Shown piece after piece: positions 11,598 to 20,356 of a stretch of 64,000 bases of DNA. This DNA is from Trichomonas vaginalis G3 (lineage: Eukaryota > Parabasalia > Trichomonadida > Trichomonadidae): the NCBI RefSeq assembly GCF_026262505.1, contig NC_067206.1, positions 34,425,896-34,489,895 on the forward strand, read 5' to 3'. Within the stretch, counting starts at the first letter, position 1. Each line of letters begins with the position of its first letter. The notes beneath the pieces were generated by a model. It was not told the DNA's origin and did not search any database. It saw only the letters and a list, made by a program, of their open reading frames with translations. The translations under genes and the position numbers were made by a program.

Positions 11598-11894
11598 ATG
11601 AGTGACAACAAAGCAGCCAAGAGTCCAGACAATGAATATAAAAAGAAACTAAACAGAATTAAATCAAAAATATGCTATTACAAAAAGAAGCCGCAATGCG
11701 GTGGGGCTGAAAACGATAAAACTAAAGTAATTGAAAACGATAAAGAGAGGAAAGAAATAATCGAAAAATTAGAAACTTACCGTTCAATCCTTAAACTGAG
11801 TGAAGCAAAAATAAAAGAATTTAATAGAATAAATAAATTGATTGGAAGAGATGAATTTAATAAAGATGAATTTTTAAACTCAATCCAAATTTAA
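11598..11894 (+). CDS. Small basic coiled-coil protein, Maverick A
   Basis: 98 residues, lysine-rich, with a short central CGG and a predicted helix in the C-terminal half (EKLETYRSILKLSEAKI). It starts 20 bases after the integrase stop, behind the T-rich leader TTTTTTATTTCGTAAGAA that precedes most genes of this element. No family recognised. Its end nearly touches the convergent small gene on the other strand. Confidence 0.5.
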   Translation: MSDNKAAKSPDNEYKKKLNRIKSKICYYKKKPQCGGAENDKTKVIENDKERKEIIEKLETYRSILKLSEAKIKEFNRINKLIGRDEFNKDEFLNSIQI

Positions 11895-11897
11895 TTT

Positions 11898-12053
11898 TTA
11901 TTCCTCTTCGACAACGTCTCTTCGAGACGCCGAACCCTTCTGGATTCTTCTCGGCTTTCGTGGTTTGTTGTTTTTAATTCGTTCTAGCATCATTTTTATC
12001 ATTTCCTCCCTTGTTATGATTCGTGGTAAATTTTGAGCTTGTGGAGTATTCAT
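11898..12053 (-). CDS. Small arginine/lysine-rich protein, Maverick A
   Basis: 51 residues starting MNTPQAQNLPRII and ending DVVEEE, with a dense basic middle (KNNKPRKPRRIQKG). It is convergent with the gene before it and codirectional with the tail-fibre gene. Basic, short and downstream of structural genes, it could be a DNA-condensing core peptide as in adenovirus, but that is inference from composition alone. Confidence 0.45.
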   Translation of the reverse strand: MNTPQAQNLPRIITREEMIKMMLERIKNNKPRKPRRIQKGSASRRDVVEEE

Positions 12054-12108
12054 TTCTGCAGTTCATCCATTACTTCATTACCTAATTAATTACAGACATA
12101 AAATATAT

Positions 12109-13155
12109 TTAGTTCATTCGGTACCATGCAAATACAGTCACAAATGGTGGCATGTAATCTTTACCCAAGCCTGTTGGATTTGTTGTGAAAGTATGGACAT
12201 GATTTCCTCCTGGTTCAGTTTGTCGAAAAGTCTTTTTTGCTGAATTGTTATAAGATGGAGATAAAACGTCATTGCCAGCTTTATAGTCTGAGTTGTATAA
12301 TGGGTGGTCTCTTAATGAGTGGCTATGGTCGCCAGAAAAGTTTGTAGTTCCTGTATGAGTGTGCGGTGGAAGGTTTGCTTCTTTAATTTTCTTTGAACCA
12401 CCGGCTTGCTTTAAATGGTTAGCACAGTATAAGAATTTGTCTACAATCTGCTTCCACGTACCAAAACCCAGAACTGTTGCGGGATTTGTTGAGTTCATTG
12501 ACGTATAAATAGAACCAACAGGATATAATGTTTGAAGTATTTCATTTTTCATGCTTGTAATCACATCATTTACTTCCGACTTCTTTGCATAATTTTCATC
12601 AACATAAGTTTTATCTGCTTTAAGGTCTAAACATCCTGAAACCCATCCTGTATCAGCTTTAACTTTAAAAGTCTCCGATGTCCATTCATGATACCATTCA
12701 ACCTTTTCTTTAATTTCATTATCTTTTTCATCAACATAAACCAAATTTGCCTTCTTATTTAATTCACTATCCACATATTCCTTATCCACCTTCTTCATTA
12801 TGTCGTTTAGGAAACCTTCTATGAATTCCTCATTTAAATTAAATCTTCCAATCTTCAAAACTTTAGGAAATGCATTTAATGCGTAATATCTCTGTTCTTC
12901 TGGTGGAATTGATGTTATATCATCCGTTATTCCTTTAATTTTTGAATTCATAAATAAAATTTCTTTTATATTTGATATCACTGCACCACCTTTGCAAACG
13001 AATTCGAAATGGTCATTTTTCAATACTATCTCCAAATCTCCATATTTCAACCTTTGCGTTTGTTCTGCCGTCTTTGAATTATATGCATATATGGCGTATG
13101 TAATGGTCTGAAGGACCTGGGCGCTTTGCGCCTTAAGTTGCTGTTGTTTAATCAT
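12109..13155 (-). CDS. Phage-like tail-fibre / receptor-binding protein, Maverick A
   Basis: 348 residues. The N-terminal third is unassigned. The middle carries repeated KADxxYVD shaft motifs typical of trimeric fibres. The last 130 residues match the phage gp10/collar-type tip: LYPVGSIYTSMN, LGFGTWKQI, a GGSK turn, NLPPHTHTG and GGNHVHT histidine pairs (metal-binding in phage fibres) and YMPPFVTVFAWYR. Function is expected at the virion surface, attaching to the host. The shaft and tip are strikingly close to the fibre of Maverick B (44428-45711). It has a close T-rich leader with AATCGTAATAA just before the ATG. Confidence 0.85.
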   Translation of the reverse strand: MIKQQQLKAQSAQVLQTITYAIYAYNSKTAEQTQRLKYGDLEIVLKNDHFEFVCKGGAVISNIKEILFMNSKIKGITDDITSIPPEEQRYYALNAFPKVLKIGRFNLNEEFIEGFLNDIMKKVDKEYVDSELNKKANLVYVDEKDNEIKEKVEWYHEWTSETFKVKADTGWVSGCLDLKADKTYVDENYAKKSEVNDVITSMKNEILQTLYPVGSIYTSMNSTNPATVLGFGTWKQIVDKFLYCANHLKQAGGSKKIKEANLPPHTHTGTTNFSGDHSHSLRDHPLYNSDYKAGNDVLSPSYNNSAKKTFRQTEPGGNHVHTFTTNPTGLGKDYMPPFVTVFAWYRMN

Positions 13156-13179
13156 TTATTACGATTTAAAAATAAATAT

Positions 13180-13890
13180 TTAATCCGTTATCTCATCAGC
13201 TATTTTCTCTATTTGAAATTGCCATAATATTTCATTCATAAATTCTAAATCACAATCAAATAGGTCAGTTATTCTAAATTTAATATTTGATACATCTTTT
13301 GAATGAAGAATAAATGAATTTCCGGATAATTGAAACGGATATGATAAAGAAAATGTGTTTAAGTTGATGGATAAAATGTTTTGTATTGATGGGTAAGAGT
13401 TAGGGTCTAATGTTTGATGTGAAAATCTCAATGGGGTATTAACTTTATAACATTTGATTAAAATGAAATTGGAACCAGTGTCAGAATACAAAACATCACC
13501 AACATCTTTTTCAAAATTTAATATCCCCAACAATGAACGAAGATGAGGAGTACAAAATTTAATTTTCAGCGGAAATTTAATAAGGTTATTTATTTCATCA
13601 AGTTCAAAAAGTTTATCGGGTTTTGATTTAAAATTTTCTTCATACCATACGATAAATGATTCATTTAAATAACTTAAAATCATGTTAATATCCCATTTCG
13701 CTATCACATTATTTATATACATATCATACGTTTTTTCAAGGTCATCTTTAATAAATGATATATAATCTGAAGGGTCTAAAAGAATGGGATTAAATTTACC
13801 ACTCACAGAAACGAGAGTAACATTATAAATTCCGCTAACTGTTAAATTTAATTCACAGCTATTATTCGAAATAATATTGATAATTGACAT
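13180..13890 (-). CDS. Possible penton / minor capsid protein, Maverick A
   Basis: 236 residues of alternating beta strands with no clear catalytic residues. The C-terminal 100 residues (NTFSLSYPFQ, then a segment SNIKFRITDLFD) resemble by eye the protein at 28710-29519 of Maverick B (NTFSAGLPIV, then ANINLTLVDANF). In both elements it neighbours the CCG protein. Polintons encode a single-jelly-roll penton, and this pair is the best candidate. Assignment rests on position, strand pattern and weak similarity. Confidence 0.45.
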   Translation of the reverse strand: MSIINIISNNSCELNLTVSGIYNVTLVSVSGKFNPILLDPSDYISFIKDDLEKTYDMYINNVIAKWDINMILSYLNESFIVWYEENFKSKPDKLFELDEINNLIKFPLKIKFCTPHLRSLLGILNFEKDVGDVLYSDTGSNFILIKCYKVNTPLRFSHQTLDPNSYPSIQNILSINLNTFSLSYPFQLSGNSFILHSKDVSNIKFRITDLFDCDLEFMNEILWQFQIEKIADEITD

Positions 13891-13909
13891 TTTTATTACG
13901 ATTAAAAAT

Positions 13910-14389
13910 ATGGTAAAGCGTTATTTTCCAGTGATAAATAAAACTAGAATAAGATTACCTCAAGAATTCATAAATTCAACGAATAAGAAATTCATTCATG
14001 TTATAAATTTTAGTGTTTTCAGAAAATATGAGTCGATGTCATATTCATCAACAGGTTATATTTCACTTCATTCAAATTTAGTTCAATCAAACCCATATAA
14101 TGACCATTTCATAAGATTTTCAGATGGTATTAAAAATGTAATTGATAGATTAAAATATGAACAGATTGACAATATCGAATTTTTGGAATTTTGGTTTAAA
14201 TATCCCGATGGAAAAAATATTGAAGTTAAAGATAAAGCTGATACTATAACAAAAACAATTACAATGACCGATCCGGATAGTGGGGAACAAAAAGAAATAA
14301 AACAAACGATAGAAACTGGTGAAAGGTCAATTATTATTGATTATGATTCAAAGGATTATTATTCGATAATATTAATGCTTGAATATTAA
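13910..14389 (+). CDS. Unknown structural-type protein, Maverick A
   Basis: Start chosen at MVKRYFPV because only about 20 bases separate it from the divergent gene and the AT-rich leader sits just before it; an upstream start would overlap that gene. 159 residues, strand-rich, ending YSIILMLEY. A segment EFLEFWFKYPDGKN is loosely like DFQVWFTTDGRKR in two Maverick B proteins (38539-39399, 45730-46578), so it may be their distant relative. Converges with the next gene, overlapping it by 4 bases. Confidence 0.5.
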   Translation: MVKRYFPVINKTRIRLPQEFINSTNKKFIHVINFSVFRKYESMSYSSTGYISLHSNLVQSNPYNDHFIRFSDGIKNVIDRLKYEQIDNIEFLEFWFKYPDGKNIEVKDKADTITKTITMTDPDSGEQKEIKQTIETGERSIIIDYDSKDYYSIILMLEY

Positions 14390-15054
14390 ATAGCCTTAAC
14401 AAAGAATTTTTCAAGTGATATTTTATATTCATCAACCATTTTATTATAAATATCATTATATGTTAAATGAAGTTCAGTTGTTGTTCCGTTCTTTGATATC
14501 TTAATTGTGCTAATATCCTTTATAGGATTTATTTTTGCAACTGTTCCGCAGCATGAAACCTCATCATCTATGAAAAATTGAATCTTAACGTCTGAATCTT
14601 GAACATCACAAAGAATGGCGATAATGTGAATTAATGATTCATAAGGTAAAATAATTAAACCGGATTGGTCAATTAAATTTATTATTGAATCATAATTATT
14701 AATTATTATATCACGGTAAATTTTCATTAATTCAGAATTAATGTCTATTTTATATGGGTTCTCGATGTTTGATGAAAGAGGTGGGGGGTATGTTGGATAA
14801 GTGGGAATTTCAACAGGTTCTTTACCGGGTTCAGATAAAATGATTGGGTCTCCATCTTCTTTATTTTGCTCCTCCTCCTTTTTCGGTAAGTCACGAGTTA
14901 ATAAATTTGGTTGAGTTGCTGACCTTGTTAATTCAGGGCTAACATTAACTTTAACATTTTGAATAATTCGTGATATATCATCATTTACGTTATAACCAAC
15001 CGTAATCTCTGCTTTTGCGTTAGTGTTCTTTTGACTAGTGAAACGTCTTCTCAT
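14386..15054 (-). CDS. Conserved Maverick CCG protein, Maverick A copy
   Basis: 222 residues with an arginine-rich start (MRRRF), a proline-rich middle (EIPTYPTYPPP) and a C-terminal domain with a CCG motif (DEVSCCGTV) within an alpha/beta pattern. Maverick B encodes a counterpart at 28122-28703 with the same order: charged or proline linker, PHEIL/PYESL helix, then IACCGV. Retention in two otherwise different elements next to the penton candidate implies a virion or assembly role. Function unknown. Confidence 0.6.
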   Translation of the reverse strand: MRRRFTSQKNTNAKAEITVGYNVNDDISRIIQNVKVNVSPELTRSATQPNLLTRDLPKKEEEQNKEDGDPIILSEPGKEPVEIPTYPTYPPPLSSNIENPYKIDINSELMKIYRDIIINNYDSIINLIDQSGLIILPYESLIHIIAILCDVQDSDVKIQFFIDDEVSCCGTVAKINPIKDISTIKISKNGTTTELHLTYNDIYNKMVDEYKISLEKFFVKAI

Positions 15055-15084
15055 TTATATTCGAATAAAAAAATATATTTAAAC

Positions 15085-15976
15085 TTTTATTTTGCTGGAA
15101 GTTTTGAATCTATTATTCCCTGTATTTGTTCTTGAAGTTGATTTTTAGCTGGTTCATTGTAATTAATAGACCTAATATATTCATTAATTGCATTCTTATA
15201 ATCATCTGATTTCTCAAATTTTCTTTTATCTAATTCCTTAACTAAATCATAAGTTACCCCGTTGCTGATATAATGGTTTCTTAATTAAATCTTTGAATGC
15301 TTGAGATAAAGCACCTGATGCAATTCTTGCTAATATAATTGGTTGGAATTGATGTTTAAGTTCATCTTTAACATTTGCGAAAACTGGATCGAATAAAGCA
15401 ACTTTAAAGAATTTCTTAGCTGAAATTTCAGGTCTAATATTTGCATATTGACCATCAAACTGGTTAGAATATCGTGGTAATCCATCCGGTCCCTCTTCAA
15501 TAGCATTTAATTCTTCATTGAAAAAAGAATATGGATTATAATGGTATGAATTAATTGGACCATTTTCACCTTCTCCAATGTATTGTTTAACAGCTTTTCC
15601 ATTTTCATCAAATTGCATAGGATAACGTTCATTATATGCTTTACGTTTAGGATAATCAGTTATAGTTAATTTGTAACCATTTATGACTTTAATATTACCT
15701 TGACCATCAGTAACGAAAACTTCATTTATACCATCAGGTTTTCCATTTGGACCCGTAATGTCTGCTTCGTGTGCTTCCCAATTTGGACCTTGACGTTTGG
15801 CATATGCTTGAGCTTCTGGTAATGTTAAAACGTTTCTCATTTGTTTAACATCTTTTTGAAGACCAGCAACAATATGAACTAATTCTTTCATTCCATCAGG
15901 AACTTTCATAGTTCTATTATATGCACCCTTTTTGTTTGTTCCTTGTTTTAATGGAACCTGTAGAAGATGTTGTGCA
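15085..15976 (-). pseudogene. Unknown conserved Maverick A protein, broken
   Basis: Most of the remaining protein (15247-15909) begins [14 protein letters not shown]. It contains [14 protein letters not shown] and a C-terminal helical part ([17 protein letters not shown]). The upstream end is lost at the edge of the 1-kb inverted-repeat insertion. It lies where Maverick B has its large structural proteins, so a virion role is possible. The family is not recognised. Broken. Confidence 0.5.
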
Positions 15977-17010
15977 TGAAAAATAGCGTGACTTCACTTT
16001 TGACAAAAAGTGACACTATTTCTGATGGTTTTGTCATTTATTTGTCAGATTTATAAATGGATAATAATGCTGTAAATCAGATATTAATTAAAAATATTTA
16101 AGATTTATGTTCGAATTGAAAAGCAAAATGATATTTTTTTTAATTGAAAAACGTTAATATCTGATATTTTGAAGTTTTTAATATTTGTTAGTATCTTAAA
16201 TTATTGAATGCATACGTTTTTTATGTTCTCAATTTTAAAAAATTGTGAAGAATTTAGTTTTTTGGAGATGGATGTTTAATATTTGTGAGTGAGAATGCAA
16301 GCAGGAGTTTGGTACTTTAAGGCTAGGTTGAGATTGATTTCCCATTATATTATCTGTGAATATATTGTTTGAAAATTCAAGATATAAAATATATTATCAA
16401 AAAATTTTATATTTTTAAATACAATAGGGTGGAAATATAGTACAATGAGATAGCAATGATATATTTTATAATGGGAGGTAATCTGAAGATAAGTAGCAAA
16501 TTTTATGCGATTTTGATTGGGAGTTGGAGGGTGTGAGTACTATAGCATGTAATAGTATCTCACACCCTCCAATTCTTCCTATGGCGCCGAAAAATTTTTG
16601 GTGAAATGCGACGACATTTCACCAAAAATTTTCGGCGCCATATAGAGAACTATAGTCTGCGAGGTACTGATTCTATCTATGTACCTCGCAGACCATAGTT
16701 CTCAGCCAAAATGGCTAATAATTTGAGAGTCTATATGATAATGTAAAAGTTAAAACATTCAAGTATTTAAGTATTTCTTTAAAATATTAAGTTTTTTATT
16801 TTTCCAATAAAATTCTAATATCAAATATTTTATTTAACGATTAATTTTATTTATATTTTTATAGTTTTTTTTAAGAAAAAATATTGTTAGGGTTTTATGG
16901 ATTTTCAATTAATATACAAGATAATTCATGAATGTATATATTTCCAAGTTTTTAAGGATGCAACACTTTACATTTGTAAACTGTCAAAAATGAAGTCACG
17001 CTATTTTTCA
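15977..17010. mobile_element. 1.03-kb inverted-repeat element (MITE-like) in Maverick A
   Basis: The ends are 28-bp inverted repeats (TGAAAAATAGCGTGACTTCA..., one mismatch), bordered by tgca on each side (15973-15976, 17011-17014), a possible 4-bp target duplication. No open frame of note. The interior holds three long hairpins in a row (16521-16702). It sits between the remains of two structural genes, the packaging ATPase fragment and the unknown conserved protein. The superfamily is not identified. Confidence 0.65.
16521..16702. repeat. Three consecutive long hairpins
   Basis: Hairpin 1, 16521-16575, arms around GGAGGGTGTGAG with an 8-10 base loop. Hairpin 2, 16581-16641, arms about 27 bp (ATGGCGCCG...GGTGAAATG) with loop cgacga. 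Hairpin 3, 16647-16702, arms 22 bp (AGAACTAT...GCGAGGTAC) with one mismatch. They stand almost head to tail and differ in sequence from one another. Such arms are far longer than expected by chance and are GC-richer than the surroundings. Confidence 0.85.
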
Positions 17011-17014
17011 TGCA

Positions 17015-17345
17015 TTACAAATGCAAAAATTCTCTATCAAAATTTGAAATAGAAAGTGTTTCAAATAATTCATCCCGTTGTTTATCAATAATTTTATCCT
17101 CTATTCCTTGCTTCTTGATTGTATTATATAATTCTTTATACATTAAAAGTTTTTTAAATAATCTTCTGCTTCTTCTTGTGATAAATAAATAATTGGAATT
17201 TTGATTAAATGCTTTAAAGATTCAAATGTATCATCTGAAGGTGAACCTGAACGGTTGATATAAATTAACACATGTGAATAGGGGGAAGTGTTAGCAATAA
17301 TGATAATTTGTTTTAATATCGTTAATGTTTTACCTTTATTCTGTT
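17015..17345 (-). pseudogene. Fragment of packaging ATPase, Maverick A
   Basis: The minus strand encodes a P-loop (AAIGKQNKGKT) followed by alternating strands and helices (HVLIYINRSG) as in FtsK/HerA-type A32 ATPases that pump DNA into Polinton and NCLDV capsids. Only the N-terminal part remains. It is bounded by capsid-gene sequence on one side and the inverted-repeat element on the other. Maverick B carries the counterpart at 31743-32614. Broken. Confidence 0.6.
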
Positions 17346-18307
17346 TACCAATTGCTGCAGTGATTGAATTTAAGTAACATTCTTCCTGGTGTAATGCATT
17401 TATCCTCTAAAACTTCCATCTTTGTGCATGAAATAATAACGTCATCAACTGTTGCCTCAGCAGATGTAGCGGCTAAGCTTGTAATTAATTTGGTAGGAAG
17501 TCCGATTTGTTGGAATTTGCGATCATATTTATAAACATGATTCATAATCTTTTCATAATTTTCATCAGTTATCTTTTCATAAACGTAATTTTGTAAATCA
17601 GCAACTCTTAACGGGTCAACCTGACAAAATACTAAAGTATCCCTGAAAACATAATATTTAAGAATGATATCACCAAATGATTTAGGATAATCATCGAACG
17701 CCTGAAATGCTAACAAATCATTTACCGGAATAATCATATCAAAAGTGACATCAACTTCTTCATTTGCTTTCTTGAAAACTTCTGAAGGGTCAATATATTT
17801 ACCACATACTGAGTTATCATATTTTTGAACATTATTATATAACGAATGAACAAACTTTTTAACTTTCCTTTCTGATTTTGGTTTATATGTTGCAAATGCG
17901 AAAGATTCACGGGCGCAATCCATCTGAAGATAACCGGCATCACCTCTTTCGGTTTCTACTTCTAATTGTTTAAAGCTTTGATTTGATGATTTGTAACCAA
18001 CGAATAAACGCATGCATTTAAAAGCGGCATCACATGTGAAAGCTTTATTTGAAACTAGAGTTGCTTTAACTTTGCGTTTAATATATGTGTCACCTAATTG
18101 GTTCACATCATGAGCCGGATTTGTAATTCTTAAATGAGTTTGTTTATCATCAAAATATGGAGTATCAGAGTCATAGCATGAACTTTCAAGTTCTCTATAA
18201 TATCTTCTACCATCATTCTTTGCGAATATTTCATTTATCTTTTCGAATGAATGAAACACATTTCCATTAATCGGTTTAGTGTTTGGCACCAAATAGTTAG
18301 TCGTCAT
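17345..18307 (-). pseudogene. Major capsid protein (double jelly-roll), partial, Maverick A
   Basis: 320 residues starting MTTNYLVPN. Strand-rich with features seen in trichomonad Maverick capsid proteins: CMRLFVGYKSSNQSF, HSLYNNVQKYDNSV, FDMIIPVNDLLAFQAFDDYP. This corresponds to the first jelly roll; the last residues (FNHCSNW) look foreign to the family and the second half is not present next to it. It starts divergently from the amphipathic-peptide gene at 18379, with about 70 bases between them for both promoters. Confidence 0.7.
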
Positions 18308-18378
18308 TTATTAATAAATAAAAAATCAAAATTAAAAGATGGAAATGAATTTTTTTAATTTTAATGAAATAATCAACT

Positions 18379-18594
18379 ATGGCTGCAGGTATATTTAAAA
18401 AATTATGGGATAAAGTAAAAAGAGGAGCGCATAAAGTTTGGGAAACAATGAAGAAAGGAGCAAATTGGATATTTAAGAATAAAGAAGCAATTAGTGACGT
18501 TGCTGAATCAATAACACCAAAAGCTGCCCCAATAAGAGAAGTTTTAAATAAAGGAGAAAAAGTTTATCAAAGACTACAACCGATACTAAGATAA
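18379..18594 (+). CDS. Amphipathic pVI-like peptide 1, Maverick A
   Basis: 71 residues opening MAAGIFKKLWDKVKRGAHKV, an amphipathic cationic helix with Trp and Phe on one face, followed by a second helix (ANWIFKNKEAI) and a basic tail. The pattern fits membrane-active internal proteins such as adenovirus pVI that free the particle from an endosome. It is convergent with a paralogue at 18659-18859. Function is inferred from pattern. Confidence 0.5.
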   Translation: MAAGIFKKLWDKVKRGAHKVWETMKKGANWIFKNKEAISDVAESITPKAAPIREVLNKGEKVYQRLQPILR

Positions 18595-18658
18595 AAATAA
18601 TTTTAAAATAATTTATTTTTCCACTATCTACCTCCTATTTTATTAAGTATTCCTTCAG

Positions 18659-18859
18659 CTATTCCACCAATTGCGTTACCTGCTTGTGCTCCCATCGCGG
18701 ATTACCTGCTTTAGTACCTAATACTCCACCTATGATAGTTCCTGCCGTTTTCGCTACTGGTGCCAAAAAGTTTGCAACGGGTTTAATAATCTTTTTATGA
18801 ACCCAACCCGCAGCTTTCTTAATTCCATCCCATAATTTTTTAAAGAATCCTGCCGCCAT
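18659..18859 (-). CDS. Amphipathic pVI-like peptide 2, Maverick A
   Basis: 66 residues opening MAAGFFKKLWDGIKKAAGWV, clearly a paralogue of the gene facing it. DNA identity over the first 30 bases is high (both encode FKKLWD with the same codons). The second half is different: a hydrophobic glycine-rich stretch (TAGTIIGGVLG) that could insert in a membrane. The pair arose by an inverted duplication and then diverged. Confidence 0.5.
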   Translation of the reverse strand: MAAGFFKKLWDGIKKAAGWVHKKIIKPVANFLAPVAKTAGTIIGGVLGTKAGNPRWEHKQVTQLVE

Positions 18860-18926
18860 TTCTGATTTAATATTAATTTAAAAAATATATTTCATCACTT
18901 ATATTCTAATTTTTATTTAATGATAA

Positions 18927-19270
18927 ATGAAACCGATTTTAAAAATAAATGAAAGTAAAAATGTTCAACAAAAAATAAACGTTGTTAAACCAATTACTGA
19001 AATAAAAATTTTTTCATCTGTTGAAGAATTTAATGACTATTATGCTAATAATAAAAATTATTTGAAGAATTGACAACGTGTAAATTGAATAAAATGTTTA
19101 AAGTTGATGGATTCAAAATTTCAAAAATAAAAGGAGTGGTTAGTTTGAAATCTATTCCTCAATCAAGAATCACCTCATTAATGAAAATAGATGATTTAAC
19201 AAAAAGAATAGAAGAGATTGAAGAAAGAATGAATCAAATAATTGATTTCATAAATTCAAATAATCATTAG
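18927..19270 (+). pseudogene. Small unknown Maverick A gene, broken
   Basis: Begins MKPILKINESKNVQ, has an acidic EEFNDYY stretch, then a basic segment (KMFKVDGFKISKIKG) and a coiled-coil end (RIEEIEERMNQIIDF). It is broken. Convergent with the last gene of the element. No family recognised. Confidence 0.4.
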
Positions 19271-19274
19271 TTTC

Positions 19275-19748
19275 TTAAAGTTCAATGTTGAACTCATCAA
19301 ATTCTTCTTCATCATTACCATTACCTTTAGCGAGTTTATTTACTCTTTCAACTCTATCTTTTGATAGTCTTGCGTTTAATTTTTTCTGAAGTTTTTCGTT
19401 ACCAAGTTCTAAAATTTTACATGGATGATATTTAAACCCGTTAAATTCTTTTTCCTCAGTTTTAATCATTAATCTACAAAGAACTTTAGTGAGGTGGTTT
19501 TGTTGTTTAAACCATTTATCCTTAATATTTGTTATAAATTCAATATCCGGAATTAATTCCCAAATTTTTGAATTTTCGATTAATTTACCATCAAATGCAA
19601 AAGCAATAGGTTTAATATTAAACTTACCTTTATAAAATAAACTTTGTATGTAATCATCAAAATAAACGTCTACTTGTTTAACCTGGGTGAGAATTGGTGA
19701 AAGTTTATTCATTAATTGATTTACAGTCACGAATTTTGATTCACTCAT
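19275..19748 (-). CDS. Unknown conserved Maverick protein, terminal gene of A
   Basis: Start taken at the second ATG (MSESKFVTVNQLM), which sits at the same place relative to the terminal repeat as the first gene on the left side; the open frame itself begins three codons earlier. About 157 residues, mixed alpha/beta, with a lysine-rich acidic tail. By eye its first 70 residues resemble the remnant at 30819-31239 in Maverick B (TKFISVNKYM, NIEPVKFAIV against SKFVTVNQLM, NIKPIAFAFD). A small DNA-binding protein for replication would fit but is unproven. Confidence 0.5.
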   Translation of the reverse strand: MSESKFVTVNQLMNKLSPILTQVKQVDVYFDDYIQSLFYKGKFNIKPIAFAFDGKLIENSKIWELIPDIEFITNIKDKWFKQQNHLTKVLCRLMIKTEEKEFNGFKYHPCKILELGNEKLQKKLNARLSKDRVERVNKLAKGNGNDEEEFDEFNIEL

Positions 19749-20184
19749 TTCATACAAAATAAAAAAATAAAATAATAAACATAACTAAGTTTTAATTTTT
19801 CGTAAGAAGTTTATTTCTAATTTCTTTTACTCGTTTATGACTCCATTGATTCCATTCAGGATTTAAACAATGTTTAATTAATCGCGGAATATCTGACATC
19901 ATCTATATATAGCTTCTTTTATAAAAGATAAAAAAAATAAATTATTTTAAAATTAATGTTAATTTTTTTAATGATTTATTTCATTATGTTTGGGCTGAGT
20001 GTAAGTGTCTTACAATTTTGAAAATTTTTTAAATCTTGATTTATTCAAAAACGTAAGAATAAAAACCGTAAGAATCATACATTTTTTACTTCATATGTTA
20101 AAAAAAATGATACAAAATCGCTCGATATTGTATGAATTCTTACGTTTACAAAAAAAGTCACTAAACCCATCATATCCTACTACT
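19744..20184 (-). repeat. Right terminal inverted repeat of Maverick A
   Basis: About 441 bases, uninterrupted. It shows what the left repeat looked like before the mariner-like insertion. It ends CCTACTACT followed by the target copy attttg. Differences from the left copy by eye are one substitution and one base in a T-run. Confidence 0.9.
19792..19902 (-). CDS. 36-residue micro-ORF inside the right terminal repeat
   Basis: Same 36 codons as the micro-ORF at 3923-4033, starting with two ATGs and ending at TAA. Two copies facing outward-to-inward mean that any transcript entering from either end would carry it. Confidence 0.35.
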   Translation of the reverse strand: MMSDIPRLIKHCLNPEWNQWSHKRVKEIRNKLLTKN

Positions 20185-20197
20185 ATTTTGTAAAACA

Positions 20198-20356
20198 CAT
20201 ATTGGATGATTTTAACTTTGTGTTGTTCATGAAAGGAGGTAGTGACGCGCCCGAATGGCTATCTCTACCGCTGGAGGCCAGATTTTTTTATAATATTATT
20301 TTTTCCCCAAGAACCATCCCCAATTTTTGGGTTTATCAACCAGAAACGTCCACTAT
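20198..20356 (-). mobile_element. End fragment of a second Mutator-like copy
   Basis: On the minus strand this matches the left 165 bases of the element at 1998-3493: a GTTTCTGGTTGATA end, CTTGGGGAAAAAATAAT, a GC-rich patch with CGGGCGCGTC, then CATGAACAACACAAAGTTAAA. It abuts Maverick A, which appears to have inserted into or beside it. The rest of this copy was not found on the left flank. Confidence 0.7.

Larger units (their letters stand above)
3642..20184. mobile_element. Maverick/Polinton A, broken, with nested insertions
   Basis: The element is bounded by a perfect 6-bp direct repeat attttg (3636-3641 and 20185-20190) and by inverted repeats beginning AGTAGTAGGATATGATGGG, about 440 bp long once the mariner insertion is discounted. 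It encodes a protein-primed PolB, retroviral-type integrase, capsid, packaging ATPase, possible penton, tail fibre and small amphipathic proteins, which is the Maverick gene set. Genes lie on both strands with very short spacers. The interior is broken, with about ten or more breaks. The terminal repeats differ at only about two positions by eye, implying a recent insertion or gene conversion between ends. Two other transposons are nested in it. Confidence 0.95.
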
